From Paludibaculum fermentans (GTDB lineage: Bacteria > Acidobacteriota > Terriglobia > Bryobacterales > Bryobacteraceae): a stretch of DNA of 64,000 nt. How positions within the stretch are numbered: position 1 is the stretch's first letter; each line of letters opens with the position of its first letter. The translations under genes were made by a program, and so were the position numbers. The stretch is taken from the NCBI RefSeq assembly GCF_015277775.1, contig NZ_CP063849.1:5037501-5101500 (forward strand), written 5' to 3'. The notes beneath the pieces are model-generated. The model was given only the letters and a program-made list of their open reading frames with translations. It ran no database searches and was not told the DNA's origin. Positions 28,039-37,145 of this stretch are shown piece by piece.

Positions 28039-28965
28039 CTACCGTGCGCCGCCGGCCCTCAACTGCAGCTCATACAACTTCGCTCGTGCTTCCCGGATGT
28101 AGTTCGCCCGCAACTGGCTGGCGATCAGGCCGCGCCGGCCTTCCAGAAAACCCAACCGCACCACATAGTGATAGAGGAACCACATGGCCCCTTCGCCCGG
28201 CATGCGGATCACCAGCGACTTCACAAACCGCCGGAACTCCTGCGCGTTGCCGGTCGCCCGAGCCGCAATCGCCTGATGCCCCCAGCGGCCGGACTGCAGA
28301 TACTGGTGCCGCACGGCCGCCTCCCAACTGGCGTAGTGCGCGTGCTTGAGCGAGTAGGCATCCAAGCCCTTGAAATCCTCGTGAATCAGGGGCGTGTGAA
28401 ACCGGCCCACCGCGCCCTGCACGATCAGCCGCTCGTGCACCTCCATGTCCTGCGCCTTCGGCGGATTCGAGAGCAGATCCTCAAAACGCGCCTGCCCTCG
28501 CCTGAACAGCAGAACCGCCGAGTGGGAGAATCCGCCAAACCGGAAGCGCCGCCCCAGGAAGTGGAACTCCTTCTTCGCGAGGTAAGCCGTGGCCGGCGCC
28601 GCGGAGTTCATGGCCGCTCGAACCTCGGCCCACAGGGCCGGCGGCATCACTTCATCCGCATCTACCAGCAGCACCCACGGAGTCTGGATCCTGTCCTGAT
28701 CCAGCACCCACTGCCGCTTCTTGGGATAACCGCCCGGATACTGAAACTGCACCACCTCGGCGCCCATCGCGGCCGCAATCCTCGCGGTGCCGTCGGTGCT
28801 GTTCGAATCCACCACCACGACATGCGCCGCCGGCGCCAGCGCTTCCAGGCAGCGGCGCAGGTTCGCCTCTTCGTTGCGCACGGCGATCAGCGCCGTCACC
28901 GGCAACTTGTCCGCCGCCAGCGAGCCCGCGCTGCTCTTCACTGCTTCAGTCCAGGTCATCTTCAT
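28039..28965 (-). CDS. Glycosyltransferase family 2 (LgtF/WaaE-like)
   Basis: A 308-residue GT-A enzyme. The nucleotide-binding motif TALIAVRNEEANLRRCLEAL and VVVDSNSTDGTARIA are followed by the metal-binding DADEV (DxD-type). The Lys/Arg-rich block GGYPKKRQWVLDQ and a long C-terminal helix region are typical of WaaE/KdtX-like transferases. The start ATG 28965 (or 28959) lies inside the end of the acetyltransferase gene, a 20-bp overlap. The sugar donor is unknown. Confidence 0.9.
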   Translation of the reverse strand: MKMTWTEAVKSSAGSLAADKLPVTALIAVRNEEANLRRCLEALAPAAHVVVVDSNSTDGTARIAAAMGAEVVQFQYPGGYPKKRQWVLDQDRIQTPWVLLVDADEVMPPALWAEVRAAMNSAAPATAYLAKKEFHFLGRRFRFGGFSHSAVLLFRRGQARFEDLLSNPPKAQDMEVHERLIVQGAVGRFHTPLIHEDFKGLDAYSLKHAHYASWEAAVRHQYLQSGRWGHQAIAARATGNAQEFRRFVKSLVIRMPGEGAMWFLYHYVVRLGFLEGRRGLIASQLRANYIREARAKLYELQLRAGGAR

Positions 28966-29545
28966 ACGCCCTCGCCTTGATCACGCGCGCCGGATTCCCG
29001 GCCGCCACCACCCACGGCGGCACATCCTTGTAGACCGACGACCGTGCCCCCACCACCGCGCCTTCGCCCACCTTGATCCCCGCCGTGATGAAGACATCCG
29101 CCGCCACCCAGGCACGGGCCCCGATCTCAATCGCGGCCGGCCGCAACGGCATCGATGATTTCGTGTGGTCGTGCGTAGCTCCGCACAGGTAGCTGTATTG
29201 CGACACGGTGGCGTATGCCCCGATGCGGATGCCGCCCACGTTGTAGCAGTCGACCGACGGCCCCAGGCAGGCATGTGGGCCCATCTCCAGCAGCCACGGC
29301 GCCCATACTTTGGCGGTGGGATAGACGTGCACCCCCGGCCCCAGCTTCGCGCCGAAGCAGCACAACACAAAACGCCGCCACCCATGCAGGATCTTCGGCG
29401 TCGGCCGGACCAGCAGGTGCCAGGCGACGCCCCACACCGCCCGCATCACCTTGTTCCGCAGGCCATGAGGACTCGGAAAGGGATCCTTCCCCGCCGTCCG
29501 CTCCATCTGTGGTGCAGCGCTGCGCACTGAGATTCCCTGCGGCAC
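28946..29545 (-). CDS. WcaF-like hexapeptide O-acetyltransferase
   Basis: A 199-residue left-handed beta-helix acyltransferase. Imperfect hexapeptide repeats run through VHVYPTAKVWAPWLLEMG and IEIGARAWVAADVFITAG, and then KVGEGAVVGARSSVYKDVP. The ending VVAAGNPARVIKAR is typical of the WcaF/maltose-acetyltransferase group. It would add acetyl groups to a sugar of the repeat unit. The GTG at 29545 immediately follows the preceding stop; ATG 29506 is an alternative, and neither has a clear ribosome site. The 3' end overlaps the next gene. Confidence 0.88.
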   Translation of the reverse strand: MPQGISVRSAAPQMERTAGKDPFPSPHGLRNKVMRAVWGVAWHLLVRPTPKILHGWRRFVLCCFGAKLGPGVHVYPTAKVWAPWLLEMGPHACLGPSVDCYNVGGIRIGAYATVSQYSYLCGATHDHTKSSMPLRPAAIEIGARAWVAADVFITAGIKVGEGAVVGARSSVYKDVPPWVVAAGNPARVIKARAYEDDLD

Positions 29546-30709
29546 TTATGCGTCCATCACACACGCGGGCCGCGGGGCACGGCCCAGAATCCACTCATAG
29601 ACACCCACCATCTCCCGCGCCACGCGCTGCCACGTGAAGCGCTGCTCCACCAGCACCCGGCCGCGCGCGCCCATCTGCGACCGCGACTCGTCGCTCATCT
29701 CCAGCAGTTGCTTCAGCCCTTCGCCTTCCGTGGTGATGCGCACGGCCGCGCCGGTTTCGAAGCCTTCCGTCAGGTTGCATTCGTCCGTCATGGCCACGGG
29801 CACACCGTACGACCAGGCCTCCAGCACAGCCACAGGCAGGCCCTCGCTGAACGACGGCAGTACAAATGCATCCGCGTTGCGGAAGGCCGCTGCCTTGGCC
29901 GCACCGAACGTCGGCCCCGCGAATGACACCCGGTCCGCTATGCCCAGCGACTCGCTCAACCGCCGCAACTCCGCCTCGTGCCCGTTCTGATCCCAGCCCG
30001 CCACCACCAACCGCCAGCCCGCCGGCCGTTCCCGCCCCCACATGCGCAGCAGGCCCGGCAGTCCCTTCTTCGCATGCAGGCGCCCCAGGAACAGGCAGGT
30101 CCGGTCGCCGCTGCCGTGCCTCGCCCCAGCAGTCGCTTCCACTTCCGCGGGGCTGCCCTCTTCCGGAGCATCGACCCCATTCGGAATGACGCATACCGGG
30201 TTCTTCAAACCGAACGACCGCATCGCGGCGGCCTCCTGCAGATTCAGGGCTCGCAGGCAGGTGGCATTCTCCAGGTGCTTCCGCTCGTAAAGCAGGGACA
30301 CCAGTTGCTTCTTCCACCCCGAGTTCCTCACCGCCCACGGGTCCAGCATGCCGTGGGTCGAGATCACATAGGGCCGCCTCGTCCTCCGGTGCCACGTCAG
30401 GGCAGCCACAGACGGATACATCCATATCCCGTGGACATGCAGCAGGTCCGGATGCCAATCCTCCAGCCGCTGCTCCCACCCCGGGCTGTAGCCGAAAGAC
30501 TTCGGCCCCTTCAGGTCGCTGGTAGCCACCGGAATCGTCGACCAGGCGGAGGAGTCCTCGCGCGAGAACTCGTCGGCCGTCGCCAGCACCAGCGTCTGCC
30601 ACGGCTCCGGTGCGGCATGTACATACTCGGTCAGCCGCCTCACTGAGTGGTGCAGCCCCCCCGCGTTCCTCGAAATCGACGCAGTCAGTACCCCAATTTT
30701 TCGGCGCAT
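29546..30709 (-). CDS. Glycosyltransferase family 4
   Basis: A 387-residue GT-B enzyme. The acceptor domain begins IGVLTASISRNAGGLHHSVR (a Gly-Gly loop), followed by DLLHVHGIWMYPS. The donor domain has CLFLGRLHAKKGLPGLL, and the E-x7-E motif lies in SFSEGLPVAVLEAWSYGVPV. ATG 30709 was selected because it starts the fold; the 38 upstream codons overlap the preceding gene. The start overlaps that gene by 25 bp, so translation is coupled. The linkage it makes is not predictable. Confidence 0.92.
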   Translation of the reverse strand: MRRKIGVLTASISRNAGGLHHSVRRLTEYVHAAPEPWQTLVLATADEFSREDSSAWSTIPVATSDLKGPKSFGYSPGWEQRLEDWHPDLLHVHGIWMYPSVAALTWHRRTRRPYVISTHGMLDPWAVRNSGWKKQLVSLLYERKHLENATCLRALNLQEAAAMRSFGLKNPVCVIPNGVDAPEEGSPAEVEATAGARHGSGDRTCLFLGRLHAKKGLPGLLRMWGRERPAGWRLVVAGWDQNGHEAELRRLSESLGIADRVSFAGPTFGAAKAAAFRNADAFVLPSFSEGLPVAVLEAWSYGVPVAMTDECNLTEGFETGAAVRITTEGEGLKQLLEMSDESRSQMGARGRVLVEQRFTWQRVAREMVGVYEWILGRAPRPACVMDA

Positions 30710-31821
30710 ATCAGCTTCGAAACCTCTTCCGCAAAGTGATCCGGCGTGAACTCCGCAATAATCTCCCTCGACCTCTGACCCATGGCGGCCCGCTCTTCCG
30801 GTGACAACTGCGTCACCGCCCACAACTGCTCAGTCAGGGCCTGTACATCCTCGGGGTTAAAGAGCCAGCCATTCCCGCCGGGCTCCACCAGGTCGTCCAC
30901 ACAGCCGCAGCGGTCCGACACGATCACGGGCAACCCGGCGGCCATGGCCTCGTTCACCACCAGGCCCCAGGGCTCGCTCATGCTGGGCAGCACGAAGCAC
31001 TGCGCCCATGCGTAGCAGGGCAGCAGGTCGGCAGCCGGACGCGGGCCGAGGAAATGGACCGCATCGGCAACTTCCGACTGCTCCACCCCTTCGTGCAGGG
31101 ATTTCGCATCCGGACCGCCGCCGACAATCACCAGCTCCCACTGCCCGCCGCCCAACCGGTACCGGGCAAACGCCGCCAGCAGCCGGATGAGATTCTTCTC
31201 CTTCGACAGCCGGCCGACGTAGAGAAAGTAGTCTTGCGGCAAGCCCTGCCCAGCCCGATCGCCCAGCCGCCGGATCCGCTCGCACCCGCTGGCGAAGAAG
31301 TCGTTGTCGACAACGTCATAGCGGTAACACATCTTGAAACCCGCACCGGCCAGGGTCCGGACATAGGCGGCGGCTCGCTTGCCGGCCACAAATCCGCCCG
31401 CGAACAACGCACGGACGATCGCGCCTTTCACACTCTCTTTCCAGCCCTCACGCCCCCGGTCCACTTCGGTGGAGTCGCTCATCAGCACCGCCGCCGCGCC
31501 GTTGCGTTTGGCCCACACTGCCGCCGTCAGGGCCGCCGCGTTTGAGTAGCCCGGCACCAGCACCACTTCGGGCCTCGCTTCGGAAAGCGCGCGCCACACG
31601 CCGGCCACCACGCCGCGGGCCACTCCGCCTTCCGCCACTCCGGGAAACACCGTCCGCACCGGAAGCCCCTCGGGCTGTACCTGCCCCTGCCATCCGCGCA
31701 GGCTCTCGCGATCGTAGAGTTGAATCGCGCTCAGCTCGAACACCCGGTTCAACGCCCACAAGCGGGCCACGTGGTAGGGACCGAACGTGCTCCACAACAC
31801 GGCCAGCCGCCGCTTACCCAA
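30685..31821 (-). CDS. Glycosyltransferase family 4
   Basis: A 378-residue GT-B transferase. The C-terminal donor domain shows YFLYVGRLSKEKNLIRLLAA, VIVGGGPDAKSL, VLPSMSEPWGLVVNEAMAAG (E-x7-E) and VIVSDRCGCVDDLV. The N-terminus (LWSTFGPYHVARLWAL) is typical of capsule-type transferases that take a lipid-linked acceptor. The TTG start at 31821 is supported by GGAGG about eight bases upstream, and it overlaps the end of the previous gene by 8 bp. It belongs to the run of four consecutive overlapping or closely spaced transferase genes. Confidence 0.92.
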   Translation of the reverse strand: MGKRRLAVLWSTFGPYHVARLWALNRVFELSAIQLYDRESLRGWQGQVQPEGLPVRTVFPGVAEGGVARGVVAGVWRALSEARPEVVLVPGYSNAAALTAAVWAKRNGAAAVLMSDSTEVDRGREGWKESVKGAIVRALFAGGFVAGKRAAAYVRTLAGAGFKMCYRYDVVDNDFFASGCERIRRLGDRAGQGLPQDYFLYVGRLSKEKNLIRLLAAFARYRLGGGQWELVIVGGGPDAKSLHEGVEQSEVADAVHFLGPRPAADLLPCYAWAQCFVLPSMSEPWGLVVNEAMAAGLPVIVSDRCGCVDDLVEPGGNGWLFNPEDVQALTEQLWAVTQLSPEERAAMGQRSREIIAEFTPDHFAEEVSKLICAEKLGY

Positions 31822-33082
31822 GCAGGGCCTCCGTCAGCCGTTCTCCATATTTCGCCACCGTAAAACTCTGCGCCCGCAGCAGGGCCTGCTTCGACATCGA
31901 TTCCAGCAATCCGTCATGCTTCATGAACTTCTCCAGCCGCCCCGCTATGGCGTTGCCATCGCGCACAGGCACCACAAACCCGTCCACCCCATCCCGCACC
32001 ACGCTGCCCGCGTTCGGCGTGGTGATCACCGGCAGCCCCGCGCCCAGCGCTTCATAGCAAACCGTGGCCGACCCCTCGCACAGGCTTGGCAGCACAAAGA
32101 CATCGGCCCAATCCCAATGCCGCTTCATCTCCGCCCGTGGCACGGAACCCAGCACCTGCACGTGCCCCGGCAGGCCGGCAAGACGGTCGGCGCTGACATC
32201 GATGGAGCCAATCAAACGGAACTCGCAACTGTCCGCGCCAAACAGTTCGGCGGCGGCCAGCAGATAGGGGACTCCCTTCCTCAACCCGACGGTCCCCACG
32301 AAGAGCACACGCAGCGGGCCACGCGGCTTCTGCCGCACCCGGCCCGGCGGGCAATCCACACCGTAAGGCACAACTACGCACTTCTCCCACGGGCCGCCCG
32401 CTTCGCGGATCCCTTCCCTGACAAATTCGGAGCCGCACACAATCACCTGGGCGGCGTTCCATTCGGCGGCTTCCAGGGCGCCAAATTCCCGCAGCAGCCC
32501 GTTCTCCTCAAAGCCGCCGGAACCCCATTGACCGTGCCGTGTCCACTCTTCCCGCATGAGCCTCGCTTCCACTTCCGTCGGCGCAATCGTCTGCTCCATC
32601 ACGGCTCGCAGGCCGCGCTGCCGCGCCGACTCCAGCACGCTCAACCCAGCGGAGTTGAAGGTGTACACACCCCGGGCTTCACCCAGCCCCTGCCGCAGCA
32701 CCAGTTCGTTGAAACGCGCGCCGGCCCACAGGTGTGCGGCGGTCATCTGCTCCGCGCTTCGTGCCTGCCTGCGCTTCTGGACGTACTCCCAGCCAAAGCC
32801 GGTAAACGAGGTCAACTGCTCGTGCGGCACGCCGCGCGGAATCCGGCCCTTTAGCCTTCGGACGCCCGGCGGCAGCACGCCGTTCGGCAGCCATTTCAGT
32901 AGCCGCGGCCAGCCTTGCACCGCGCAAATGTCCGTGAATAGCCGCGCCAGTTGCCCTTCCGCCGCCAGGATGCGCGGCACCGCATAGTGCATCCTCGCAC
33001 CCAACTGGGCGACCACAAACGGAGCCCGCACCCTGCCCGCGCCTGCCGTCGCGCACGGCTCCGTACTCTGCGTTCGAATCAT
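31814..33082 (-). CDS. Glycosyltransferase family 4
   Basis: A 422-residue GT-B transferase, longer than its neighbours because of an extended N-terminal domain (about 1-230). The donor domain has LRVLFVGTVGLRKGVPYLL, VQVLGSVPRAEMKRHWDWAD and the E-x7-E block PSLCEGSATVCYEALGAG. ATG 33082 has GGGGAG about ten bases upstream. It is coupled by overlap to the next transferase. Substrates are unknown. Confidence 0.9.
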   Translation of the reverse strand: MIRTQSTEPCATAGAGRVRAPFVVAQLGARMHYAVPRILAAEGQLARLFTDICAVQGWPRLLKWLPNGVLPPGVRRLKGRIPRGVPHEQLTSFTGFGWEYVQKRRQARSAEQMTAAHLWAGARFNELVLRQGLGEARGVYTFNSAGLSVLESARQRGLRAVMEQTIAPTEVEARLMREEWTRHGQWGSGGFEENGLLREFGALEAAEWNAAQVIVCGSEFVREGIREAGGPWEKCVVVPYGVDCPPGRVRQKPRGPLRVLFVGTVGLRKGVPYLLAAAELFGADSCEFRLIGSIDVSADRLAGLPGHVQVLGSVPRAEMKRHWDWADVFVLPSLCEGSATVCYEALGAGLPVITTPNAGSVVRDGVDGFVVPVRDGNAIAGRLEKFMKHDGLLESMSKQALLRAQSFTVAKYGERLTEALLG

Positions 33083-33136
33083 CGCTACCAGATCTCCCCG
33101 AGACCAATCGCTGCGCCGCTATCCAGGCCGCTCCGC

Positions 33137-34324
33137 TTAGCCGTCCACCAACACGGCTCGCCCCTTCGCGATGCCCGGCGCCGGCTGCGTCAGGCGGGTC
33201 AACACCGCGTCGGCCTGTGCTTCATACGCCAGGTCGGTGCTGGCCACGTGCGCCAACCGAGCGCGCCGGGCCGCCATCTCCGCATCCGGCACCCCGCCGA
33301 TGCGCGTGATCCGCGACGCGATCTCCACCGGGCTGTAAGGATCCGCGACCTCACCCAATTGGTATTTCAGGGTGAGCAGTTCAAACCCCGGAAAATTGCT
33401 CGCGATCACCGCCAGCCCGCAGCGCAGATACTCTGTCAGCCGGCCTGGCGCCTGGTGAAAGTGCCCGATGCCGCTGTTGGGGTAGAGCAGCACACCGATG
33501 TCACTGGCCGCATAGAGCTTCAGCAACTCCTCAAAGGTCAGCTCCGGTAGCTGCAGGATCCGGCCCTCCAGCCCGATGCGCCGGGCGTGCTCAGCGCACT
33601 GCCGGCCCTCCCGGTCGTTCTCATCGCCTCCGCTGAAGATCACGCGATAGTTGAGCGGCATTCGAGCCAGGGCGTCCAACAATTCCGGAGACATCCGCCC
33701 CGGGCTGTACGGCCCGCCCGCCACAATCAACCGCGGCTGCTCCGCGCCGCGCAGGCCGGACTTCTCGATCAACTCCTGGCGGTAGGCTTCGTCCCGTTCG
33801 GGCACGGGCCACCAGCGGGGCAGCGCCGTCCGGATCACCTCGGTCATGCGGTTCAGCCGGAAGATGCTGGCCAGCGCCCGCCCGCGTCCGGGATCGTTGC
33901 TGATCACCCAGTCGCTGTTGCGCGCCATCAGCCGCTCGAACGTCTCATAGAACAGGTGCTGTCCCGGCCCGACGAAATCCTGCGTGTGATAGATGGTCGT
34001 CCGCTCGCCGTGCCCCAGCGCGAACCACAGCGCCATCGGTGTCTGCTGGGCGCCTTGCACATACAGGACAGCCGGCCGGAACTCCTTCAGCGCCCTCCGC
34101 ACAGCCGCCAGGTAGCGGGGGACCGCAAGCGGGCCGCCCTTCGGCACCAGTTCGTAGCGGATCCGCCCGTCCTGCAGGGCCCACTCCGGAACGCTTTCGC
34201 GGCCCCACTGCACACACAGTACTTCGTGACCGTTTCTGGCAAACCAGAGCGCGGCCATATGATGATGGGGCGCCCGCACCCCATCCAGGGAGTAACCAAG
34301 AAACAGGATCCGCATTGGCTTCAT
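33137..34324 (-). CDS. Glycosyltransferase (GT-B, family 1/4 type)
   Basis: A 395-residue transferase. MRILFLGYSLDGVRAPHHHM opens the N-terminal domain. The C-terminal half has LIVAGGPYSPGRM, VIFSGGDENDREG, YAASDIGVLLYPNSGIGH and LTEYLRCGLAVIASNFPG. The canonical E-x7-E is weak, so the fold is clear but the family is less certain. Its start overlaps the Wzy-like gene stop in an ATGA, consistent with co-translation with the polymerase candidate. Confidence 0.85.
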   Translation of the reverse strand: MKPMRILFLGYSLDGVRAPHHHMAALWFARNGHEVLCVQWGRESVPEWALQDGRIRYELVPKGGPLAVPRYLAAVRRALKEFRPAVLYVQGAQQTPMALWFALGHGERTTIYHTQDFVGPGQHLFYETFERLMARNSDWVISNDPGRGRALASIFRLNRMTEVIRTALPRWWPVPERDEAYRQELIEKSGLRGAEQPRLIVAGGPYSPGRMSPELLDALARMPLNYRVIFSGGDENDREGRQCAEHARRIGLEGRILQLPELTFEELLKLYAASDIGVLLYPNSGIGHFHQAPGRLTEYLRCGLAVIASNFPGFELLTLKYQLGEVADPYSPVEIASRITRIGGVPDAEMAARRARLAHVASTDLAYEAQADAVLTRLTQPAPGIAKGRAVLVDG

Positions 34325-35685
34325 GGGCGCACGGCACCCGCCAGCGCAGGACTGTGCAGCCCATTCGGCGGGTACAGATTCCTCGGCCGCCCCGCCCCTT
34401 CAGCCGGACGTACACGCCGCAGCGGACGCCGCACCGTGCAATAGCGGCAGGCCAGCCATAGGATGAGGAACTGCGGCACCTGCATCGCCAACCCCAGGAA
34501 GATCGCTCCATACGCAATGGCCGCCGGCACGGTCACCAGGAAGCACATGGCGATCACGGCCCGGCCGCTCTGCCGCTCGTTCGCCTGGTCTCGAATCCTC
34601 CGGAAGGCGGCACCCAGGCCGTACATCACCAGGAACCCCGCGAAGGAGAACTGCGAAAAGACGTCCGCATAGCCGTTCTTCGTCGTGTAGAACGTGACCG
34701 GGACTCCGTATACTTCCGCCACCCAGTCGTTGCTCACGCCATCGCCGATGCGCAGCTTGTCTTTCAAATCGTGGCCAATCAGCGATCCGGGCACGTAGAG
34801 TTCCACCAGGCTGTTGTAGATGGTCTCGTACCCCCACTCGTAGCGGCCGCGCTGATACCGCGCGCCGATCACCAGCATCGATTCCGCCACCTCCAGCACC
34901 TTGTCCTGCTTGCCGCTGAAGATCTCCTCGACAATCTCGCCCAGGGGCTTGTCGCTGATCGCCTGCGCCGCACCGCCCGCTTCGCTGAAGCGGTCCCTCC
35001 AGAAAGGGAATGCGTACACGACAACAAAACAGGCTGCCCCCGCCAGCACGAGCATGGAGCGCGGCGGCCGCACATGGCGGCGCTGCAGCATCCACGGAAC
35101 CACATAGATCAGCGGCAGGACGATGGTGGCGGAACGGCGTCCGGCATTGATGATGGAGAGAAAAGGAAACACAGAGGCGCACAGCGCCATGACCAGTTGA
35201 TAAGGACGCCGCGACCGCACAAACGAGATCACCATCAGGCTGATGCCCGGCAGCGCAATGGTCGACAACGTGTACCAGTAGACGGGCCAGCCGCGCCACT
35301 CCTTGATGTCGCCCATCCGGTAAAGCTGGAAGGATCCCAGCGATCCGGTGGCTCCGCACGCAAACCCGAGCCAGAACAGGCGGCGGTCCTTGATCTCCCA
35401 ATACCAGGGCATCTTGCGGGGCGCTTTCGTCTTGCCGCCGTACCCGTAGTAGAGCGCCAGCGAGCACAACAGCACCATCACGCTATGCACCCAGAAGGCG
35501 TCATCCGGCACCTTCGTCGGGTTCGCCGCCGTCACATACATCTGCGGGCACAGAATCAGCACCATGCCCGTCGCATACAGGAACGGCGCCTCGATGATTC
35601 TGCGGGTGTCGATCAGCCCCCAGATGATGCCCCATGCGGCGAGTCCGCAAATCAGCACCAGCCAGGCGAGTCTGTCAGGTGGCAC
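34321..35685 (-). CDS. Wzy-like O-antigen/capsule polymerase candidate
   Basis: A 454-residue polytopic membrane protein with roughly ten hydrophobic helices and one long periplasmic loop (about 225-320, containing SEAGGAAQAISDKPLGEIVEE and GRYEWGYETIYNSLVELYVP). Wzy proteins share little sequence; this call rests on topology and position between the flippase gene and a glycosyltransferase. The GTG start at 35685 has GGAGG about ten bases upstream. The alternative is another envelope glycan membrane enzyme. It differs from the Wzy_C-type protein at 21639-22997. Confidence 0.7.
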   Translation of the reverse strand: MPPDRLAWLVLICGLAAWGIIWGLIDTRRIIEAPFLYATGMVLILCPQMYVTAANPTKVPDDAFWVHSVMVLLCSLALYYGYGGKTKAPRKMPWYWEIKDRRLFWLGFACGATGSLGSFQLYRMGDIKEWRGWPVYWYTLSTIALPGISLMVISFVRSRRPYQLVMALCASVFPFLSIINAGRRSATIVLPLIYVVPWMLQRRHVRPPRSMLVLAGAACFVVVYAFPFWRDRFSEAGGAAQAISDKPLGEIVEEIFSGKQDKVLEVAESMLVIGARYQRGRYEWGYETIYNSLVELYVPGSLIGHDLKDKLRIGDGVSNDWVAEVYGVPVTFYTTKNGYADVFSQFSFAGFLVMYGLGAAFRRIRDQANERQSGRAVIAMCFLVTVPAAIAYGAIFLGLAMQVPQFLILWLACRYCTVRRPLRRVRPAEGAGRPRNLYPPNGLHSPALAGAVRP

Positions 35686-35732
35686 GGCGGCACGCCTCCA
35701 GGGTTGGAATCCACGTCATGGAAATCTCGCAA

Positions 35733-37130
35733 TTACGCATTGGTCGGCTTCGCGGAAAGGCGCCGGGTGGCCCGCCCGACCTGATTCTGAACATCCCGCA
35801 GAAAACTGCGGCCATCCACCCACTGGCTCAGGTAGTCGGCAAAGCGATGCTGAAACCGCGAACAGGTGATCGCCGCCAGCATCGCGGCCGTGCAGCATTC
35901 CCAGGCCACAACGCCCAGTGCGGCGCCTGTCAGGCCGCCGATGCGGCCGCCCAGTCCCACCGCGGCCACCGAGACCAGCGCAGTGCCGATCAGGGGCAGT
36001 ATCGCGAAGTGGATCTGATTGCCGGCCTGCAGCAGAACCGCGAAGGAGGCGCCCACCACATAGGGCAGCAGCGATGCCAGCAGGATCGCGATCACCGCCG
36101 CATCGTAGGGAGCATTCGGCCCCAGCCACCAGCGGAAGATCCGGCCGCCCTCCGCGCTCATGAAGAGAATGCCTGGAATCACGACTAGGAAGCCAATCTG
36201 TGTGTTGCGCACCAGGATCCGCTGGATCAGCTGGCTCTTCGCCTGTCCCAGCAGGGCGGGCACTTCCATGGCGATCGCCGTCGACAATTGCCCCAGGATG
36301 CTCTTGATCCCGTTCACCACCACGCGCATCGTCTGAAACGCGCCCACCGACGCGGAGCCCAGCACCACGCCCAGCACCAGCAGCACACCCTGGTTCTGCA
36401 GGGCGTTCACCAGCGGCATCCCCGCGTGCCCCAGTCCCGGGACGATATACGCCCGCACTCGCTGGAACGACACGCCATGCAGCGACAACGTGAACGCCGG
36501 CATCACGCGCCGGCTGTCGCGGCACAACACACAGAACCACAGGAACTGCGTTGCCAACTGGGTGAGCAGGCACTGCAGCGGCATCGCGCCAAACGTCAGG
36601 GCAGCGGCGCCCGCCGCCAGGCTGAGCGCCGAGCCGATGCTGACCATCAGGCTCCAGCGCGGATTCTGCCCGGCGCTGCGATAGATACCCGATAGCAGGA
36701 AGCCCTGCTGCGCCACGAAGATCTGCATGCACGACCAGCCGATGACGGCCGTTGCCGTCGCGTGCGGCAGCGTCTTGACGCCGAAGATGCGCCAATCCAC
36801 CAGCCACGCCACGCCCCAGCCGATGCCTACGAAAGTGCAGGCCGCGCAGAGCAGCACCAGCCACGAACTGCGGTAGAGGTACACGGCCTCCTGCTCGTCC
36901 CCTTGCGCGGTCAGGAACGCCATCCGGTTCACCACCGCGCCGGCCAGTCCAAAGTCAGGAGCCATCATGATGTACGCCGGAATGGCCGTCACAATCAGCC
37001 ACTCTCCATACACGGCCATCCCCCACGCGCGGATCATCAGGGGAACCACCACTAACGGACCAATCGAACCCACCACGCGGCCCAGGATGCCGCTGAGAAG
37101 ATTCCCGGTAATTGCCTTGGCGATCTGCAT
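35733..37130 (-). CDS. Wzx-type polysaccharide flippase
   Basis: A 465-residue MOP-superfamily exporter with 12 predicted helices (for example GRVVGSIGPLVVVPLMIRAW and, near the middle, LLVLGVVLGSASVGAFQTMR). It would flip undecaprenyl-PP-linked repeat units across the inner membrane for polymerisation. It begins ATG 37130 and is followed 47 bp later by the Wzy candidate. The gene order wzx-wzy-transferases is typical of Wzy-dependent loci. The C-terminus after the last helix is rich in Arg and Gln. Confidence 0.88.
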   Translation of the reverse strand: MQIAKAITGNLLSGILGRVVGSIGPLVVVPLMIRAWGMAVYGEWLIVTAIPAYIMMAPDFGLAGAVVNRMAFLTAQGDEQEAVYLYRSSWLVLLCAACTFVGIGWGVAWLVDWRIFGVKTLPHATATAVIGWSCMQIFVAQQGFLLSGIYRSAGQNPRWSLMVSIGSALSLAAGAAALTFGAMPLQCLLTQLATQFLWFCVLCRDSRRVMPAFTLSLHGVSFQRVRAYIVPGLGHAGMPLVNALQNQGVLLVLGVVLGSASVGAFQTMRVVVNGIKSILGQLSTAIAMEVPALLGQAKSQLIQRILVRNTQIGFLVVIPGILFMSAEGGRIFRWWLGPNAPYDAAVIAILLASLLPYVVGASFAVLLQAGNQIHFAILPLIGTALVSVAAVGLGGRIGGLTGAALGVVAWECCTAAMLAAITCSRFQHRFADYLSQWVDGRSFLRDVQNQVGRATRRLSAKPTNA

Positions 37131-37145
37131 CTCAGGGTTCGCCGG

